DNA of 46,455 nucleotides from Psychrobacter celer (GCF_016107555.1 NZ_JABASU010000023.1:1-46455); one strand, 5' to 3'. Counted from the first letter of the stretch, positions 37,174-46,455 are shown. Program-made: numbers and translations. Notes: generated from the letters alone by a model not told the origin.

Positions 37174-38331
37174 ATGAAAATCGGTGTAATCAGTGCAGAT
37201 ATCGCAAGCGAGAGCCGTGTCGCGCTAACCCCAGACGCGGTCAAAAAACTGCGTAAGCTTGGGTTTGAGGTCGTCATCCAGTCAGGTGCAGGGCAGGCAG
37301 CCTACTATGCTGATGCGCTGTATCAGGCGGCAGGAGCCGACATTGCCAGCAGCAGCGCCGAGGTGATTGCCCAGTCTCAAATTATTACCACCATTCACGA
37401 CTTGCCCGCCGAAGTGGTAGAGCATTTGAGTGCAGGCCAAATCGTCGTCGGTATGCTAGACCCTTACCGTAATACGCAGCTAGACACGTATGCTGCTAAA
37501 GGCATTACGGCCTTTGCGATGGAGCTATTGCCTCGCACACTGTCACGCGCCCAAAACATGGATGTGCTGTCGTCACAAGCCAACCTTGCAGGCTACAAAG
37601 CAGTGCTGCTGGCGGCCAATGAATACTCGCGTCCATTTCCGATGTTTATGACCTCGGCAGGGACAGTAAAACCCGCCAAAGTGGTGATATTGGGCGTCGG
37701 TGTTGCAGGGTTACAAGCCATCGCGACAGCCAAGCGTTTGGGCGCGGTGGTAGAAGCCAGTGATCTACGCCCTGCCGCAAAAGAGCAGGTGGAGTCGCTG
37801 GGCGGTAAATGGCTGGATGTGCCAATGAGTGACGACGAAGCACAAAAAGCCAAAGCGACGGGCGGCTATGCGTGGACGCCATCAGAACAATATATCAAAG
37901 ACCAAGCTGCAGTCGTCGACAAAGCATTAAGCAATGCCGATATTGTCATTACCACAGCACAAATCCCTGGTCGTCAAGCTCCGCGCTTAGTCCATCAGGC
38001 AACCCTTGCCAAAATGAAAGCCGGCTCGGTTCTGATTGACATGGCAGCTGGAACGGGCGGTAACGTCGAGGGCAGTGCGCCAAATGAGACCGTCACCACA
38101 GACAATGGCGTACGTATCGTTGGCGCGGCCAATATTCCATCAATGCTTGCGGCGCAGTCTTCAGACTTGTATGCCAATAACCTTGTCAACTTTATCACCA
38201 CCTTAATTGCACCAGCTGCTACAGATGACGAGTCAGCAAACAAACTGGCACTGAACTTAGATATGGAAGATGAGATTCAGGGTGCACTGGCAGTGACCCA
38301 CGACAACCAAGTGCGCTTGGCCAAACGCTAG
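37174..38331 (+). CDS. pntAA: NAD(P) transhydrogenase subunit alpha 1 (NAD-binding domain I)
   Basis: PntAA is the soluble NAD(H)-binding part of the proton-translocating transhydrogenase, which makes NADPH from NADH using the proton gradient. The 385-residue protein begins MKIGVISADIASESRVALTP, has AMELLPRTLSRAQNMDVLSS (the conserved RxQxMD segment), and the Rossmann loop ILGVGVAGLQAIATAKRLGA near residues 171-190. It lacks the membrane part present in the single-chain PntA of E. coli, so the alpha subunit is split. AAGGAGAC lies just before ATG 37174. First gene of a three-gene operon. Confidence 0.95.
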   Translation: MKIGVISADIASESRVALTPDAVKKLRKLGFEVVIQSGAGQAAYYADALYQAAGADIASSSAEVIAQSQIITTIHDLPAEVVEHLSAGQIVVGMLDPYRNTQLDTYAAKGITAFAMELLPRTLSRAQNMDVLSSQANLAGYKAVLLAANEYSRPFPMFMTSAGTVKPAKVVILGVGVAGLQAIATAKRLGAVVEASDLRPAAKEQVESLGGKWLDVPMSDDEAQKAKATGGYAWTPSEQYIKDQAAVVDKALSNADIVITTAQIPGRQAPRLVHQATLAKMKAGSVLIDMAAGTGGNVEGSAPNETVTTDNGVRIVGAANIPSMLAAQSSDLYANNLVNFITTLIAPAATDDESANKLALNLDMEDEIQGALAVTHDNQVRLAKR

Positions 38332-38386
38332 CCCTTGCTGGTCGCCATACATTTGCCAGACACGAATAAATTTTTAGGAGGATAAG

Positions 38387-38776
38387 ATGATTGCCACCAT
38401 TTTAGCGGCAGCGCCTGCCGGTGCAGCCATGAGTAGCACACCATTTGTCGCGATTTTTACCATATTTGTACTCGCTATCTTTGTTGGATATTACGTCGTC
38501 TGGGGTGTGACCCCAGCGCTACATACGCCATTGATGGCGGTGACCAACGCCTTATCAAGTATCGTGATCGTCGGTGCGATGCTACAGACTGTCCATATCG
38601 ACGGCTCGATGTTTACCCCGACCAGTTTGCTTGGTGCTTTTGCGGTATTTTTGGCCAGTATCAATATCTTTGGTGGTTTTGCGGTGACTGAACGTATGCT
38701 CGCGATGTTTAAGCCTAAAGCAAAAAAAGCGCCTACTCTTGAAGCCAGCTCGACGAAAAGCGGAGGTGATGCATGA
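38387..38776 (+). CDS. pntAB: NAD(P) transhydrogenase subunit alpha 2 (membrane part)
   Basis: PntAB supplies three to four membrane helices of the proton channel domain II. The 129-residue protein has IFTIFVLAIFVGYYVVWGVTP (two pieces), HTPLMAVTNALSSIVIVGAM (the conserved TNAxS region lining the channel), and an Ala/Lys-rich tail. It corresponds to the C-terminal part of E. coli PntA. TTAGGAGGAT precedes ATG 38387; the stop overlaps the pntB start (ATGA), so the two are coupled. Confidence 0.94.
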   Translation: MIATILAAAPAGAAMSSTPFVAIFTIFVLAIFVGYYVVWGVTPALHTPLMAVTNALSSIVIVGAMLQTVHIDGSMFTPTSLLGAFAVFLASINIFGGFAVTERMLAMFKPKAKKAPTLEASSTKSGGDA

Positions 38777-40173
38777 GCGATTTAACCCAATTTATTGCCA
38801 CCAATGCAGATTGGTTTTATTTAGTCGGCGCTATCCTCTTTGTTTTAACGTTACGCGGATTGTCGAGTCCAAAGACAGCGATTCGTGGCAACCGTTTTGG
38901 TATGGCAGCGATGGCAATTGCTGTTATCACCACCTTTTTCTTAACAGAAGGCCCTGTGCTGTGGTTAATCATCGGTGCGATGATCTTAGGTGCCATCGTC
39001 GGCATGTGGAAAGCAAAAACCGTCGCGATGACGCAAATGCCAGAAACGGTAGCGTTGATGCACTCATTTGTCGGTCTGGCGGCGGTGGCGATTGCGCTGG
39101 CCACGGTACTGCATACCGAGCAGCAGCATGGCGCGGTTGCCCGTGCTGAGCTATTTATCGGGTGCTTTATCGGTGCGATTACTTTTTCTGCCTCTGTCTT
39201 TGCTTTTGGTAAGCTTGCGGCAAAAAGCTGGGCAAAAACAATCACTGGCGGCTGGGTAAAACCTGTCCAAGCCTTGCTATTTATAGCGATGATTGGGTTT
39301 GGCGGGGTGTATTTTGTCACGGATTCCTTGCCTGCGTTTTATGCGATGACAGTGATTGCAGTGATTTTTGGCTGGATGTGGATTGCGCCTATCGGCGGCG
39401 GTGATATGCCAGTGGTCGTGTCGCTACTGAACTCATTTTCAGGTTGGGCGGCAGCAGGTATTGGCTTTACACTGGGCAACTCGATGCTTATTATCGCAGG
39501 CTCGCTCGTCGGTTCCTCAGGTGCGATTTTGTCTTATATCATGTGTAAAGCCATGAACCGCTCTCTACTAAACGTTTTGTTTGGCGGTATGGGCACGGCA
39601 GCGTCCGCTGCAGACGGTGATGATGGCGCACCAAAAACATACAAATCAGGCTCAGCAGAAGACGCAGGGTTCCTTATGTCCAATGCCAGCAATGTGGTCA
39701 TCGTACCAGGTTACGGTATGGCACAAGGCCGCGCGCAAAACGCGGTAAAAGAATTGTACGAGCTATTAAAAGACGAAGGTGTCAACGTTCGCTTTGCCAT
39801 TCATCCTGTTGCTGGTCGTATGCCAGGGCACATGAACGTACTATTGGCAGAAGCCGACGTGCCTTATGACGATATCCTAGAGATGGATGAGATTAATTCC
39901 GACTTTGCCAGTACCGACGTGGTCTTGGTCATCGGTGCCAACGATGTTGTCAACCCGTCAGCAAAAGACGATCCGACATCTCCTATCTTTGGTATGCCCA
40001 TTTTAGAAGCCAACAAAGCGCAAACGGTGATGGTCATCAAGCGTTCGATGAGCACCGGCTATGCAGGTCTTGATAACAGCCTCTTCTATATGGACAAAAC
40101 CATGATGATCTTTGGCGATGCCAAAAAGATGGTCGAAGAGATGGTACGTAGTATTAATGGCGGCGGTCATTAA
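38773..40173 (+). CDS. pntB: NAD(P) transhydrogenase subunit beta
   Basis: PntB provides the rest of the membrane channel and the NADP(H)-binding domain III. The 466-residue protein has about nine membrane helices in the first 270 residues, including ETVALMHSFVGLAAVAIALA with the channel His, and PIGGGDMPVVVSLLNSFSGW. Domain III begins after about residue 285: IVPGYGMAQGRAQ (NADP-binding GYGMA), HPVAGRMPGHMNVLLAEA, VIGANDVVNP and KRSMSTGYAGLDN. Full length and complete. A terminator closes the operon. Confidence 0.96.
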   Translation: MSDLTQFIATNADWFYLVGAILFVLTLRGLSSPKTAIRGNRFGMAAMAIAVITTFFLTEGPVLWLIIGAMILGAIVGMWKAKTVAMTQMPETVALMHSFVGLAAVAIALATVLHTEQQHGAVARAELFIGCFIGAITFSASVFAFGKLAAKSWAKTITGGWVKPVQALLFIAMIGFGGVYFVTDSLPAFYAMTVIAVIFGWMWIAPIGGGDMPVVVSLLNSFSGWAAAGIGFTLGNSMLIIAGSLVGSSGAILSYIMCKAMNRSLLNVLFGGMGTAASAADGDDGAPKTYKSGSAEDAGFLMSNASNVVIVPGYGMAQGRAQNAVKELYELLKDEGVNVRFAIHPVAGRMPGHMNVLLAEADVPYDDILEMDEINSDFASTDVVLVIGANDVVNPSAKDDPTSPIFGMPILEANKAQTVMVIKRSMSTGYAGLDNSLFYMDKTMMIFGDAKKMVEEMVRSINGGGH

Positions 40174-40222
40174 TCGCCAGAATCAGCTTTTCGGCATAAG
40201 TTTTGAGTATGTTTTCTTAAAT

Positions 40223-40249
40223 AAAAAAGTCACTTAGGTGGCTTTTTTG
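40223..40249 (+). terminator. Terminator after pntB
   Basis: AAAAAAGTCAC and GTGGCTTTTTT pair with one mismatch over a short TTAG loop, ending in six T. Confidence 0.7.
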
Positions 40250-40315
40250 CGTTAAGGTAAGCCATCTTTCTATTCAGTTAGACTTTATACAAAATCAGAA
40301 TTAAGAGAGTCATTT

Positions 40316-40855
40316 ATGAACATGTTGATACGTTTTTTTATTATGATTAGTTTGCTAAAACAGCAGCTAAATAAACAGTCAGTAAAACAGTGTCTGAGCG
40401 CCGAGATGTTGGCCGCACCGATAGTACGTCAATACCGTGTCTTGCCGCACGATATGGGGTTTCGCGATCATCTGCCCAATTATCGTTATTTGTCCTTTAT
40501 AGAATTAAACATCACCAACTGGCTGATGACTTGCTGTCATCAAAAGGGAATAAAAAATCTTGGCTGGATTATCGCCATGCAAGAGATGGTCTATCTTAAA
40601 GAAATTAAATTTCTAAATAAAATGACAGTAAATAGCGTGCTTGTCGGTTGGGATAAAAAGTACGTGTATTTTGAAACGCGGTTTTTTGTCAAACATCAAC
40701 TGATGGGTATTGGGATGACGAAGTTTGTCTTGACCGATAAAAAAGGTAAGTGTGCGCCGGCGGTATTGGATATGCTCGGCGAGCAGACCAATGACGTCAT
40801 CGACTCATGGAATGCGCATCAAGTAGCGATTAAATCTGTAAAGTCTGCCAAATAG
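40316..40855 (+). CDS. Thioesterase-like protein (hotdog fold)
   Basis: A 179-residue protein of the 4HBT-like hotdog superfamily, of the kind annotated as acyl-CoA thioesterase. The segment VLPHDMGFRDHLPNYRYLSF matches the hotdog start with the Asp/His-containing loop and the long helix (FIELNITNWLMTC), followed by beta strands (IIAMQEMVYLKEIKFL, YVYFETRFFVKHQ, GIGMTKFVLTDKKGK). The N-terminal 35 residues are hydrophobic then polar and may be an anchor. Substrate unknown. It stands alone between pntB and iscX. Confidence 0.72.
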   Translation: MNMLIRFFIMISLLKQQLNKQSVKQCLSAEMLAAPIVRQYRVLPHDMGFRDHLPNYRYLSFIELNITNWLMTCCHQKGIKNLGWIIAMQEMVYLKEIKFLNKMTVNSVLVGWDKKYVYFETRFFVKHQLMGIGMTKFVLTDKKGKCAPAVLDMLGEQTNDVIDSWNAHQVAIKSVKSAK

Positions 40856-41002
40856 GCTGATTAATCAAAGCCGTTTGTATAAAGAACTTGGCTATAATCA
40901 GTTAGCGAAGTTTGGTAGGATAGAGGTAAATAAACAGGCTGATAATTTAGCCGATCAACGTCTTGAGAAGACTTTTTAAATGATAACCGCTAAGGAGCCA
41001 CC

Positions 41003-41212
41003 ATGACCCCGCAAAAACTAAAATGGACAGACAGTCTCGATATCGCCATTGAGCTTTATGAGAAATTTCCAGAGATCGACCCGCAGTACATTCGTTTTAC
41101 GGATTTGCACCGCTGGGTGACTGAGCTTGAAGGCTTTGATGATGATCCGCAGCGCTCAAACGAAGGTATTTTAGAAGCCATTCAGATGAATTGGATCGAT
41201 GAAGCCGATTAA
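41003..41212 (+). CDS. iscX: Fe-S cluster assembly protein IscX
   Basis: IscX (YfhJ) is a small acidic adaptor that binds the cysteine desulfurase IscS and iron, tuning Fe-S cluster assembly. The 69-residue protein matches E. coli IscX over its full length: [18 protein letters not shown], then [20 protein letters not shown] and [13 protein letters not shown]. Normally iscX closes the isc operon after fdx; here it is detached, with the rest of the operon not in the window. TAAGGAGCCACC precedes ATG 41003. Confidence 0.93.
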   Translation: MTPQKLKWTDSLDIAIELYEKFPEIDPQYIRFTDLHRWVTELEGFDDDPQRSNEGILEAIQMNWIDEAD

Positions 41213-41277
41213 GGTGATTTTCTTCTTTAACAGTACATCCAATAACAATAACAGAGAGCAACAGGGCAGGCAGCATC

Positions 41278-41772
41278 ATGACGTCTCAAATTAAAGAGTT
41301 AGCCGAAGCGATAGCGTGTAAGGGTATTAGCATTCGTACCACCAATCACGCTGAAGTTAGCCACGACACTGCCAAGCTTGGTAGATTGTGGCAGAAGTTT
41401 TACCAGAATTACGCAGGACAGTTGCCTGAAGGCGAAGATATTTACGGTATTTATCATAACTATGAGAGTGATGATTTAGCAGGCGCGTTTGATGTGGTGG
41501 CCAGTTGGGAGGTGACGGGTGAACCTGAGGCATTAAGCGCGCCTAGCCCTGCAGGCGGCTTGGTCGCGGTAAATATTCCTGCAGGAAAGTACTTGGTATT
41601 TTCTGAAGAAGGCCATATGCCTAATACCGTCATGAATGCATGGGAAAAGGCATGGGAGTACTTTAATGATCCAAACTGTGAACACACTCGCAACTTTGAT
41701 GTAGACTTTGAGCACTATATCGATGGGAATTTAGAGTACGGCCAAGTCGACCTTTATATAGGTATTAGATAA
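41278..41772 (+). CDS. GyrI-like / AraC-effector-binding domain protein
   Basis: The 164-residue cytoplasmic protein is a stand-alone small-molecule-binding domain of the GyrI-like family, which occurs as the ligand domain of AraC and MerR regulators and as free proteins such as YdeE and SbmC. Pattern: early LGRLWQKFYQNY, then DIYGIYHNYESDDLAGAFDVVAS, IPAGKYLVFSEEGHMP, AWEKAWEYFND, and a final acidic FEHYIDG. No DNA-binding domain is present. Function cannot be assigned; possibilities are drug or toxin sequestration or hydrolase-like activity. It follows iscX by 65 bases and could share its transcript. Confidence 0.75.
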   Translation: MTSQIKELAEAIACKGISIRTTNHAEVSHDTAKLGRLWQKFYQNYAGQLPEGEDIYGIYHNYESDDLAGAFDVVASWEVTGEPEALSAPSPAGGLVAVNIPAGKYLVFSEEGHMPNTVMNAWEKAWEYFNDPNCEHTRNFDVDFEHYIDGNLEYGQVDLYIGIR

Positions 41773-41781
41773 AGCCGTAAC

Positions 41782-41927
41782 TATAGTCAATCCTAAATAA
41801 AACAGATACATTATATATCAAGGTGGAACTGGTCTAAATTTTCCTTGCGTGCTGTGCCTACGCTGCTCGATGCTGCGAAAAATTTATCCCAGTCCCACTG
41901 TATCGTTTTTATACTGAATTCACTCTA
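41782..41927. repeat. Palindromic interspersed repeat, copy 4 (type B)
   Basis: Begins TATAGTCAATCCTAAATAAA then ACAGATACA, has ACTGGTCTAAATTTTCCTTG and CGTGCTGTGCCTACGCTGC in the middle, and ends CTGTATCGTTTTTATACTGAA plus TTCACTCTA (in pieces). The halves are inverted repeats: ACTGGTCTAAATTTT pairs loosely with AAAATTTATCCCAGT. It begins 10 bases after the GyrI-like gene stop. Confidence 0.75.
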
Positions 41928-41966
41928 GCTAACAACTTAAATGAGTTTTGAGCCAAAGCCAGCCAT

Positions 41967-42002
41967 AAAAAAGCGCCAGTCATCTAAGACTCGCGCTTTT
42001 TT
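41967..42002. terminator. Bidirectional terminator between GyrI-like gene and dapE
   Basis: AAAAAAGCGC pairs with GCGCTTTTTT, with an inner AGTC/GACT stem and a six-base loop. It follows the palindromic repeat and lies between convergent genes. Confidence 0.75.
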
Positions 42003-42025
42003 ACTTTTCGGTTTTATCTACACAG

Positions 42026-43240
<1,215 letters not shown>

Positions 43241-43342
43241 TTATTATAAAGTGAGAGGATAAGATTTTGGATTAAAGATTAGGGTATGTTGAACATTCAG
43301 CCATGGTACAAGCGGTAGCGGCTTATGATAGACTTATACCTT

Positions 43343-44098
43343 TTACATACTATCTTCAACAAACGGCACCAAACCATCTCGGCGCATCCATGTTGCGATA
43401 GAGTAGCGTTGCCGATGAGCGATTTGTACTTGATGCTGCAAATCACTGTCGAAGATAATGAGTCTATTAGCAACTGGCATTACTTCATGGTGCGTGCCAT
43501 GCTTATCAACGACTTCTAGCGCACCGCCGTCAGTCGCTCCCCAATCATCATTGAGATAAAACACCGCCGAGATCACCCGTTCATCGCGCCCAGCAGGGTT
43601 GTCGCTGTGCCATTGATAGCCAAAGCCGGGTGGATAGCAGGCATAATGCGCCTCACTATGACGAATACCCGCAAACAAGCTTTGATTGAACAAAGCAGCT
43701 AGCGCGTTGATGGACTGCAAGTAATAAAATCCAGCAAAAAAGTTTTTTGTGATCCAGCGTATTCTATCACCGCGAATATCACTGATACGAATGCCAGCGG
43801 TTAGCGCCGCATCACGATAGTCAATAAAACCACTTTCAGCCTGTAGCGCAAGTAATGCGGTCTTATTAAATACATTATCAATAGTGAGCCAGCCATCAGT
43901 GACAAATGTATCAAGCTGCTTATCCGTCAGCTTATCTTTCCAGCTGACTGCAAAATCAGACAGTTGCAGTACCTGCTGGGTAAGCGCGTCTTGGTCATCG
44001 TTATGACTGTCTGGAGATAGTAACGGAGGGTTGTCCTGTCCTATCGGATGATCGACCACCAGCTTTGTCACATTTAGGTTGCTAATAATCTTAGTCAT
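43343..44098 (-). CDS. 2OG-Fe(II) oxygenase, SM-20/prolyl-4-hydroxylase-like
   Basis: The C-terminal half is a double-stranded beta-helix oxygenase: WHSDNPAGRDERVISAVFYL with His164-x-Asp166, GGALEVVD, then His222 and the 2-oxoglutarate-binding Arg231 in HRQRYSIATWMRRD. The layout resembles the bacterial PHD enzyme of Pseudomonas putida that hydroxylates a proline in EF-Tu, so this may be a protein prolyl hydroxylase; that substrate is inference. The first 55 residues are polar and unlike the family. 251 residues. It lies behind dapE's start on the same strand, with an independent 114-base gap. Confidence 0.82.
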   Translation of the reverse strand: MTKIISNLNVTKLVVDHPIGQDNPPLLSPDSHNDDQDALTQQVLQLSDFAVSWKDKLTDKQLDTFVTDGWLTIDNVFNKTALLALQAESGFIDYRDAALTAGIRISDIRGDRIRWITKNFFAGFYYLQSINALAALFNQSLFAGIRHSEAHYACYPPGFGYQWHSDNPAGRDERVISAVFYLNDDWGATDGGALEVVDKHGTHHEVMPVANRLIIFDSDLQHQVQIAHRQRYSIATWMRRDGLVPFVEDSM

Positions 44099-44229
44099 CT
44101 CACCTCGTTATTATCAATCAGCTGGCATTCAAAGCCCTTTTATTAAGAGCATTTACCAAAACCACATTATCTTTTACGCTGCCTATGCTACCATAGATGC
44201 AATTTTTCTTACTTTAAACTTTTGAGATT

Positions 44230-45114
44230 ATGAACTATAAACACGCTTATCACGCTGGTAACTTTGCTGATGTGGTAAAACACATTTTATTGGTGCAATT
44301 GCTTAATCAGCTAAGCCAAAAAAACAAACCCTTTTATGCGCTCGACGCTTACGGTGGTCGCGGTCTTTATTCACTCAGCAGTGAAGAAGCGCGCAAAACT
44401 GGTGAAGCCGAGGGCGGCATCAAAGCATTGTTAAAGCTCGATGACACCAAGATGTCACAAGCCCCAGCGTCTGTCAAAGACTATCTAGCAGGCATCAAGC
44501 AAGCCAAAGCCACTTATGATAATAAAGTCTACCCAGGTTCGCCATGGTGGATCGCCCATCATATCGAAAAAAACCCAGACACTGGCGTACGCGGCGAAGC
44601 GTTTGAGGCCAAAGCCAGCGAGTATGACGCGCTCAACTACCAATTGTACAAACTGCCCATTGGCATTCATCATCGTGATGCATTTGAAGGCGTCACCGCT
44701 GTGATTCCGCCAGCCGAGCGCCGCGGTCTTATTTTTCTTGATCCTCCTTATGAGCAAGAGCATAAAGACTTTACGCGTCTGATCAATTTACTCGTCGCCG
44801 CCTATAATAAATGGCCACAAGGCACATATGCACTGTGGTTCCCGATCAAAAACATCGAAGCCGTTGAGCTGTTTTACAAAAAACTCAAGCGTACCGAGAT
44901 GAGACGTCAGCTGGTCTGTGAGCTAAATATCTATCCAAATGATGTCGCCGTGGGTCTCAATGGCACAGGTTTGCTCGTCATCAATCCGCCATGGCAATTT
45001 GATAGTCATGCCCGTGAGATATTGCGCTTTTTGCAGCCTGCTCTAAAAGTAGCTGATGCGCCAGAGCTGACACCTGATAGTGCCACCAATGTCCGCTGGC
45101 TAGTTGGCGAATAA
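44230..45114 (+). CDS. rlmJ: 23S rRNA (adenine(2030)-N6)-methyltransferase RlmJ
   Basis: RlmJ methylates A2030 of 23S rRNA. The 294-residue protein has the N-terminal RlmJ signature NYKHAYHAGNFADVVKHIL, the SAM-binding ALDAYGGRGLYSL segment (about 37-49), HRDAFEG (Asp150), and the catalytic LIFLDPPYEQE with DPPY at 171-174. Length is in the usual range (280). It is divergent from the 2OG oxygenase and followed immediately by pssA, whose ribosome binding site overlaps the rlmJ stop region. Confidence 0.94.
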   Translation: MNYKHAYHAGNFADVVKHILLVQLLNQLSQKNKPFYALDAYGGRGLYSLSSEEARKTGEAEGGIKALLKLDDTKMSQAPASVKDYLAGIKQAKATYDNKVYPGSPWWIAHHIEKNPDTGVRGEAFEAKASEYDALNYQLYKLPIGIHHRDAFEGVTAVIPPAERRGLIFLDPPYEQEHKDFTRLINLLVAAYNKWPQGTYALWFPIKNIEAVELFYKKLKRTEMRRQLVCELNIYPNDVAVGLNGTGLLVINPPWQFDSHAREILRFLQPALKVADAPELTPDSATNVRWLVGE

Positions 45115-45124
45115 GGATACCGTT

Positions 45125-45997
45125 ATGACGACTGAGCAACCATCTCACCATAGTTTAAATGATAATGCCGCAACTCAGCCGCCTTTTGTTGACGAGCATG
45201 AGTTCAATATTCGCATGGCGGATAATGATAATTACGATGGCTTAACGTTTGAGGTGATTGAGACAGAAGTTACAGAGGGTCAGCCGGTGGTCAGCCGCGG
45301 TGTCTATTTGGCCCCCAATTTGATTACCACCTTGTCGTTGTTGTCTGGCTTTTATTCGATTTTGGCCAGTACCCAAGGATCGTTTTACAAAGCCTCGCTG
45401 GCTATATTTTTGTCGGCGATTTTAGATGGTGCTGATGGCCGCGTCGCACGCATGCTCAATGCGCAAAGCCCTTTTGGCGAGCAGTATGACTCTTTAGCAG
45501 ATATGCTGGCCTTTGGGGTTGCGCCTGCGATTTTAGTATATAGTTTTGCGTTGCAGCCGCTAGGCCGCATTGGTATTGGCTGTGCTTTTGTTTTTACCGC
45601 TTGCGCCGCTTTTCGTCTAGCGAGGTTTAACGTACAGATAGGCGAAGTTGATAAAAAATACTTTGTCGGTTTGGCCAGTCCACTGGCGGCTATATTGGTC
45701 ACGTCCGCTGTCATGGTCGCGGTCGATCATAATGAGTGGGTCGGACAGTATGATACCGCTATTATACTCTTGTTTGCGGTGTGGGTTGTTATCTGTGGTC
45801 TGCTGATGGTCAGCAATGTCAAATACTATAGCTTTAAAGAGTTTGATAAAAAGAAAGTCCCATTTGTGGTACTTATCATTGGAGTGTTGATCATGAGCAT
45901 CGTTCTCTATGACATTCCTGTTGGTATTTTAGCCATTGGCATTCTCTATGCGTTATCGGGCATTTTTACGACGATTAAAGCAAAAGCAAAAAGTTAG
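45125..45997 (+). CDS. pssA: CDP-diacylglycerol-serine O-phosphatidyltransferase
   Basis: PssA makes phosphatidylserine, the precursor of phosphatidylethanolamine, at the inner membrane. The 290-residue protein has a polar N-terminal 55 residues, then PNLITTLSLLSGFYSI and the CDP-alcohol phosphotransferase motif DGADGRVARML with FGEQYDSLADML (the DG..AR.......G...D...D pattern). About eight hydrophobic segments follow. This is the type II integral-membrane enzyme, unlike the soluble E. coli PssA. ATG 45125 is preferred over TTG 45104: AAGGA is 7 bases upstream of it. It is 10 bases from rlmJ and likely co-transcribed. Confidence 0.94.
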   Translation: MTTEQPSHHSLNDNAATQPPFVDEHEFNIRMADNDNYDGLTFEVIETEVTEGQPVVSRGVYLAPNLITTLSLLSGFYSILASTQGSFYKASLAIFLSAILDGADGRVARMLNAQSPFGEQYDSLADMLAFGVAPAILVYSFALQPLGRIGIGCAFVFTACAAFRLARFNVQIGEVDKKYFVGLASPLAAILVTSAVMVAVDHNEWVGQYDTAIILLFAVWVVICGLLMVSNVKYYSFKEFDKKKVPFVVLIIGVLIMSIVLYDIPVGILAIGILYALSGIFTTIKAKAKS

Positions 45998-46021
45998 AGC
46001 TGCCTTTAGGCTTTGTATCTA

Positions 46022-46050
46022 GGGATTTACCGATAGGTAGATCCCCTTTT
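46022..46050 (+). terminator. Terminator after pssA
   Basis: GGGATTTACC (46022-46031) pairs with GGTAGATCCC (46036-46045), one G-U wobble, GATA loop, then C and TTTTT. It closes the rlmJ-pssA unit. Confidence 0.8.
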
Positions 46051-46197
46051 TATGTCTTTAAGTACGGTGCTAAGCCTAAGGATATAGGCTGAGATAAACA
46101 AAAATATTGATGAATAGATATTGATAGTAATAACAATTAGTTAGGAGGAGTCATTGGAGATATAATTAAAGAATGCGAATTATTTATCAGTTCACCC

Positions 46198-46225
46198 TTG
46201 ACCCCCATCTAAATACGCGTATAAT
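46198..46225 (+). promoter_or_regulatory. Strong promoter P1 near window end
   Basis: TTGACC at 46198-46203 and TATAAT at 46220-46225 with a 16-base spacer. The discriminator after the -10 reads GCCACCC, GC-rich as in stringently controlled promoters. Confidence 0.65.
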
Positions 46226-46290
46226 GCCACCCAGTCGAAAGGGAAGGGCAGTTAGCAGAATGATTCATCATTCTAAAAACAAAGCCTACT

Positions 46291-46348
46291 AAATTAATTT
46301 AAAATAAAATAATTTATCTCTTGACAACTTATTTAAAGCGTCTATAAT
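46291..46348 (+). promoter_or_regulatory. Strong promoter P2 with UP-like element
   Basis: TTGACA at 46321-46326 and TATAAT at 46343-46348 with a 16-base spacer, both perfect consensus. The 26 bases 46291-46316 are almost pure A/T with tracts of A and T, matching an alpha-subunit-binding UP element. The discriminator ACGCACC is GC-rich. Confidence 0.75.
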
Positions 46349-46438
46349 ACGCACCTCATCAGGACGAGCTAAGCATTACTAGGGTAGATTACATAGTAAC
46401 AACGCAGCGAACCTTGAGAAACAAATTATAAAAAAAGC

Positions 46439-46444
46439 TTGACA
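46439..46444 (+). promoter_or_regulatory. -35 element of a third promoter, cut by the window end
   Basis: TTGACA at 46439-46444 after an A-rich stretch; the -10 would fall outside the window. Confidence 0.45.
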
Positions 46445-46455
46445 AACCAAATCGT

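Larger units (their letters stand above)
46051..46455 (+). other. Upstream region of an rRNA operon (inferred)
   Basis: No coding gene in the last 405 bases. It contains at least two strong sigma-70 promoters and the start of a third, with an AT-rich UP-like block, a layout typical of ribosomal RNA operons in Acinetobacter and Psychrobacter relatives. The 16S gene itself lies beyond the window end. Confidence 0.6.

Overview
The window is ordinary chromosomal DNA of a gammaproteobacterium, most likely Moraxellaceae and probably Psychrobacter. This is inferred from protein resemblance and gene order (split pntAA-pntAB-pntB, rpmF next to fabD, queG divergent from nnr, pyrB followed by a degenerate dihydroorotase, wrbA followed by a DUF2069 gene), not from a database search. 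Coding density is high. I see no prophage, transposase gene, CRISPR array, tRNA or resistance cargo. The non-coding surprises are families of short palindromic or MITE-like repeats, an atypical start codon, and a terminator-bearing leader with no gene in front of it.

Layout. 1-5.8 kb: EF-P hydroxylase (epmC, minus), yceD-rpmF, fabD-fabG-acpP, and a BON-LysM protein (kbp). 5.8-9.6 kb: queG divergent from nnr, then a DUF4124 protein. 9.6-14 kb: a long ilv leader and ilvI-ilvH-ilvC. 14-20 kb: a small membrane protein, a CspA-type cold-shock protein, a DUF421 protein, etfB-etfA, and a JmjC/cupin protein apparently starting at ATA. 20-25.4 kb: a SpoU methyltransferase and fbp on minus, then pyrB, an inactive-type dihydroorotase and a DUF2127 membrane protein on plus. 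25.6-30.6 kb: three minus-strand membrane proteins (CPA1 antiporter, DUF2254, YihY). 30.8-33 kb: wrbA, DUF2069, DUF3108. 33.2-35.7 kb: a 170-bp MITE, a sigma-32-like promoter and groES-groEL. 35.9-40.2 kb: yaaA (minus), then a leader with an intrinsic terminator and the transhydrogenase operon. 40.3-46 kb: thioesterase, iscX, GyrI-like protein, dapE and a 2OG-Fe(II) oxygenase (both minus), rlmJ, pssA. The last 260 bases carry tandem strong promoters with an AT-rich UP-like block, as expected just upstream of an rRNA operon that lies outside the window.

How genes work together. fabD-fabG-acpP supply fatty acid elongation; pssA uses the resulting lipids for phosphatidylethanolamine synthesis. 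ilvI-ilvH-ilvC make the first steps of branched-chain amino acid synthesis. pyrB and its inactive dihydroorotase partner probably form one aspartate transcarbamoylase complex. etfBA and pntAA-AB-B handle electron transfer and the NADPH/NADH balance. Several genes act on the translation machinery: epmC (EF-P hydroxylation), queG (tRNA queuosine), rlmJ and a SpoU enzyme (RNA methylation), rpmF and yceD, and possibly the SM-20-like 2OG oxygenase, whose relatives can hydroxylate EF-Tu.

Start codons were chosen by Shine-Dalgarno spacing and family length; uncertain ones are flagged. All functional names rest on reading the proteins by eye.
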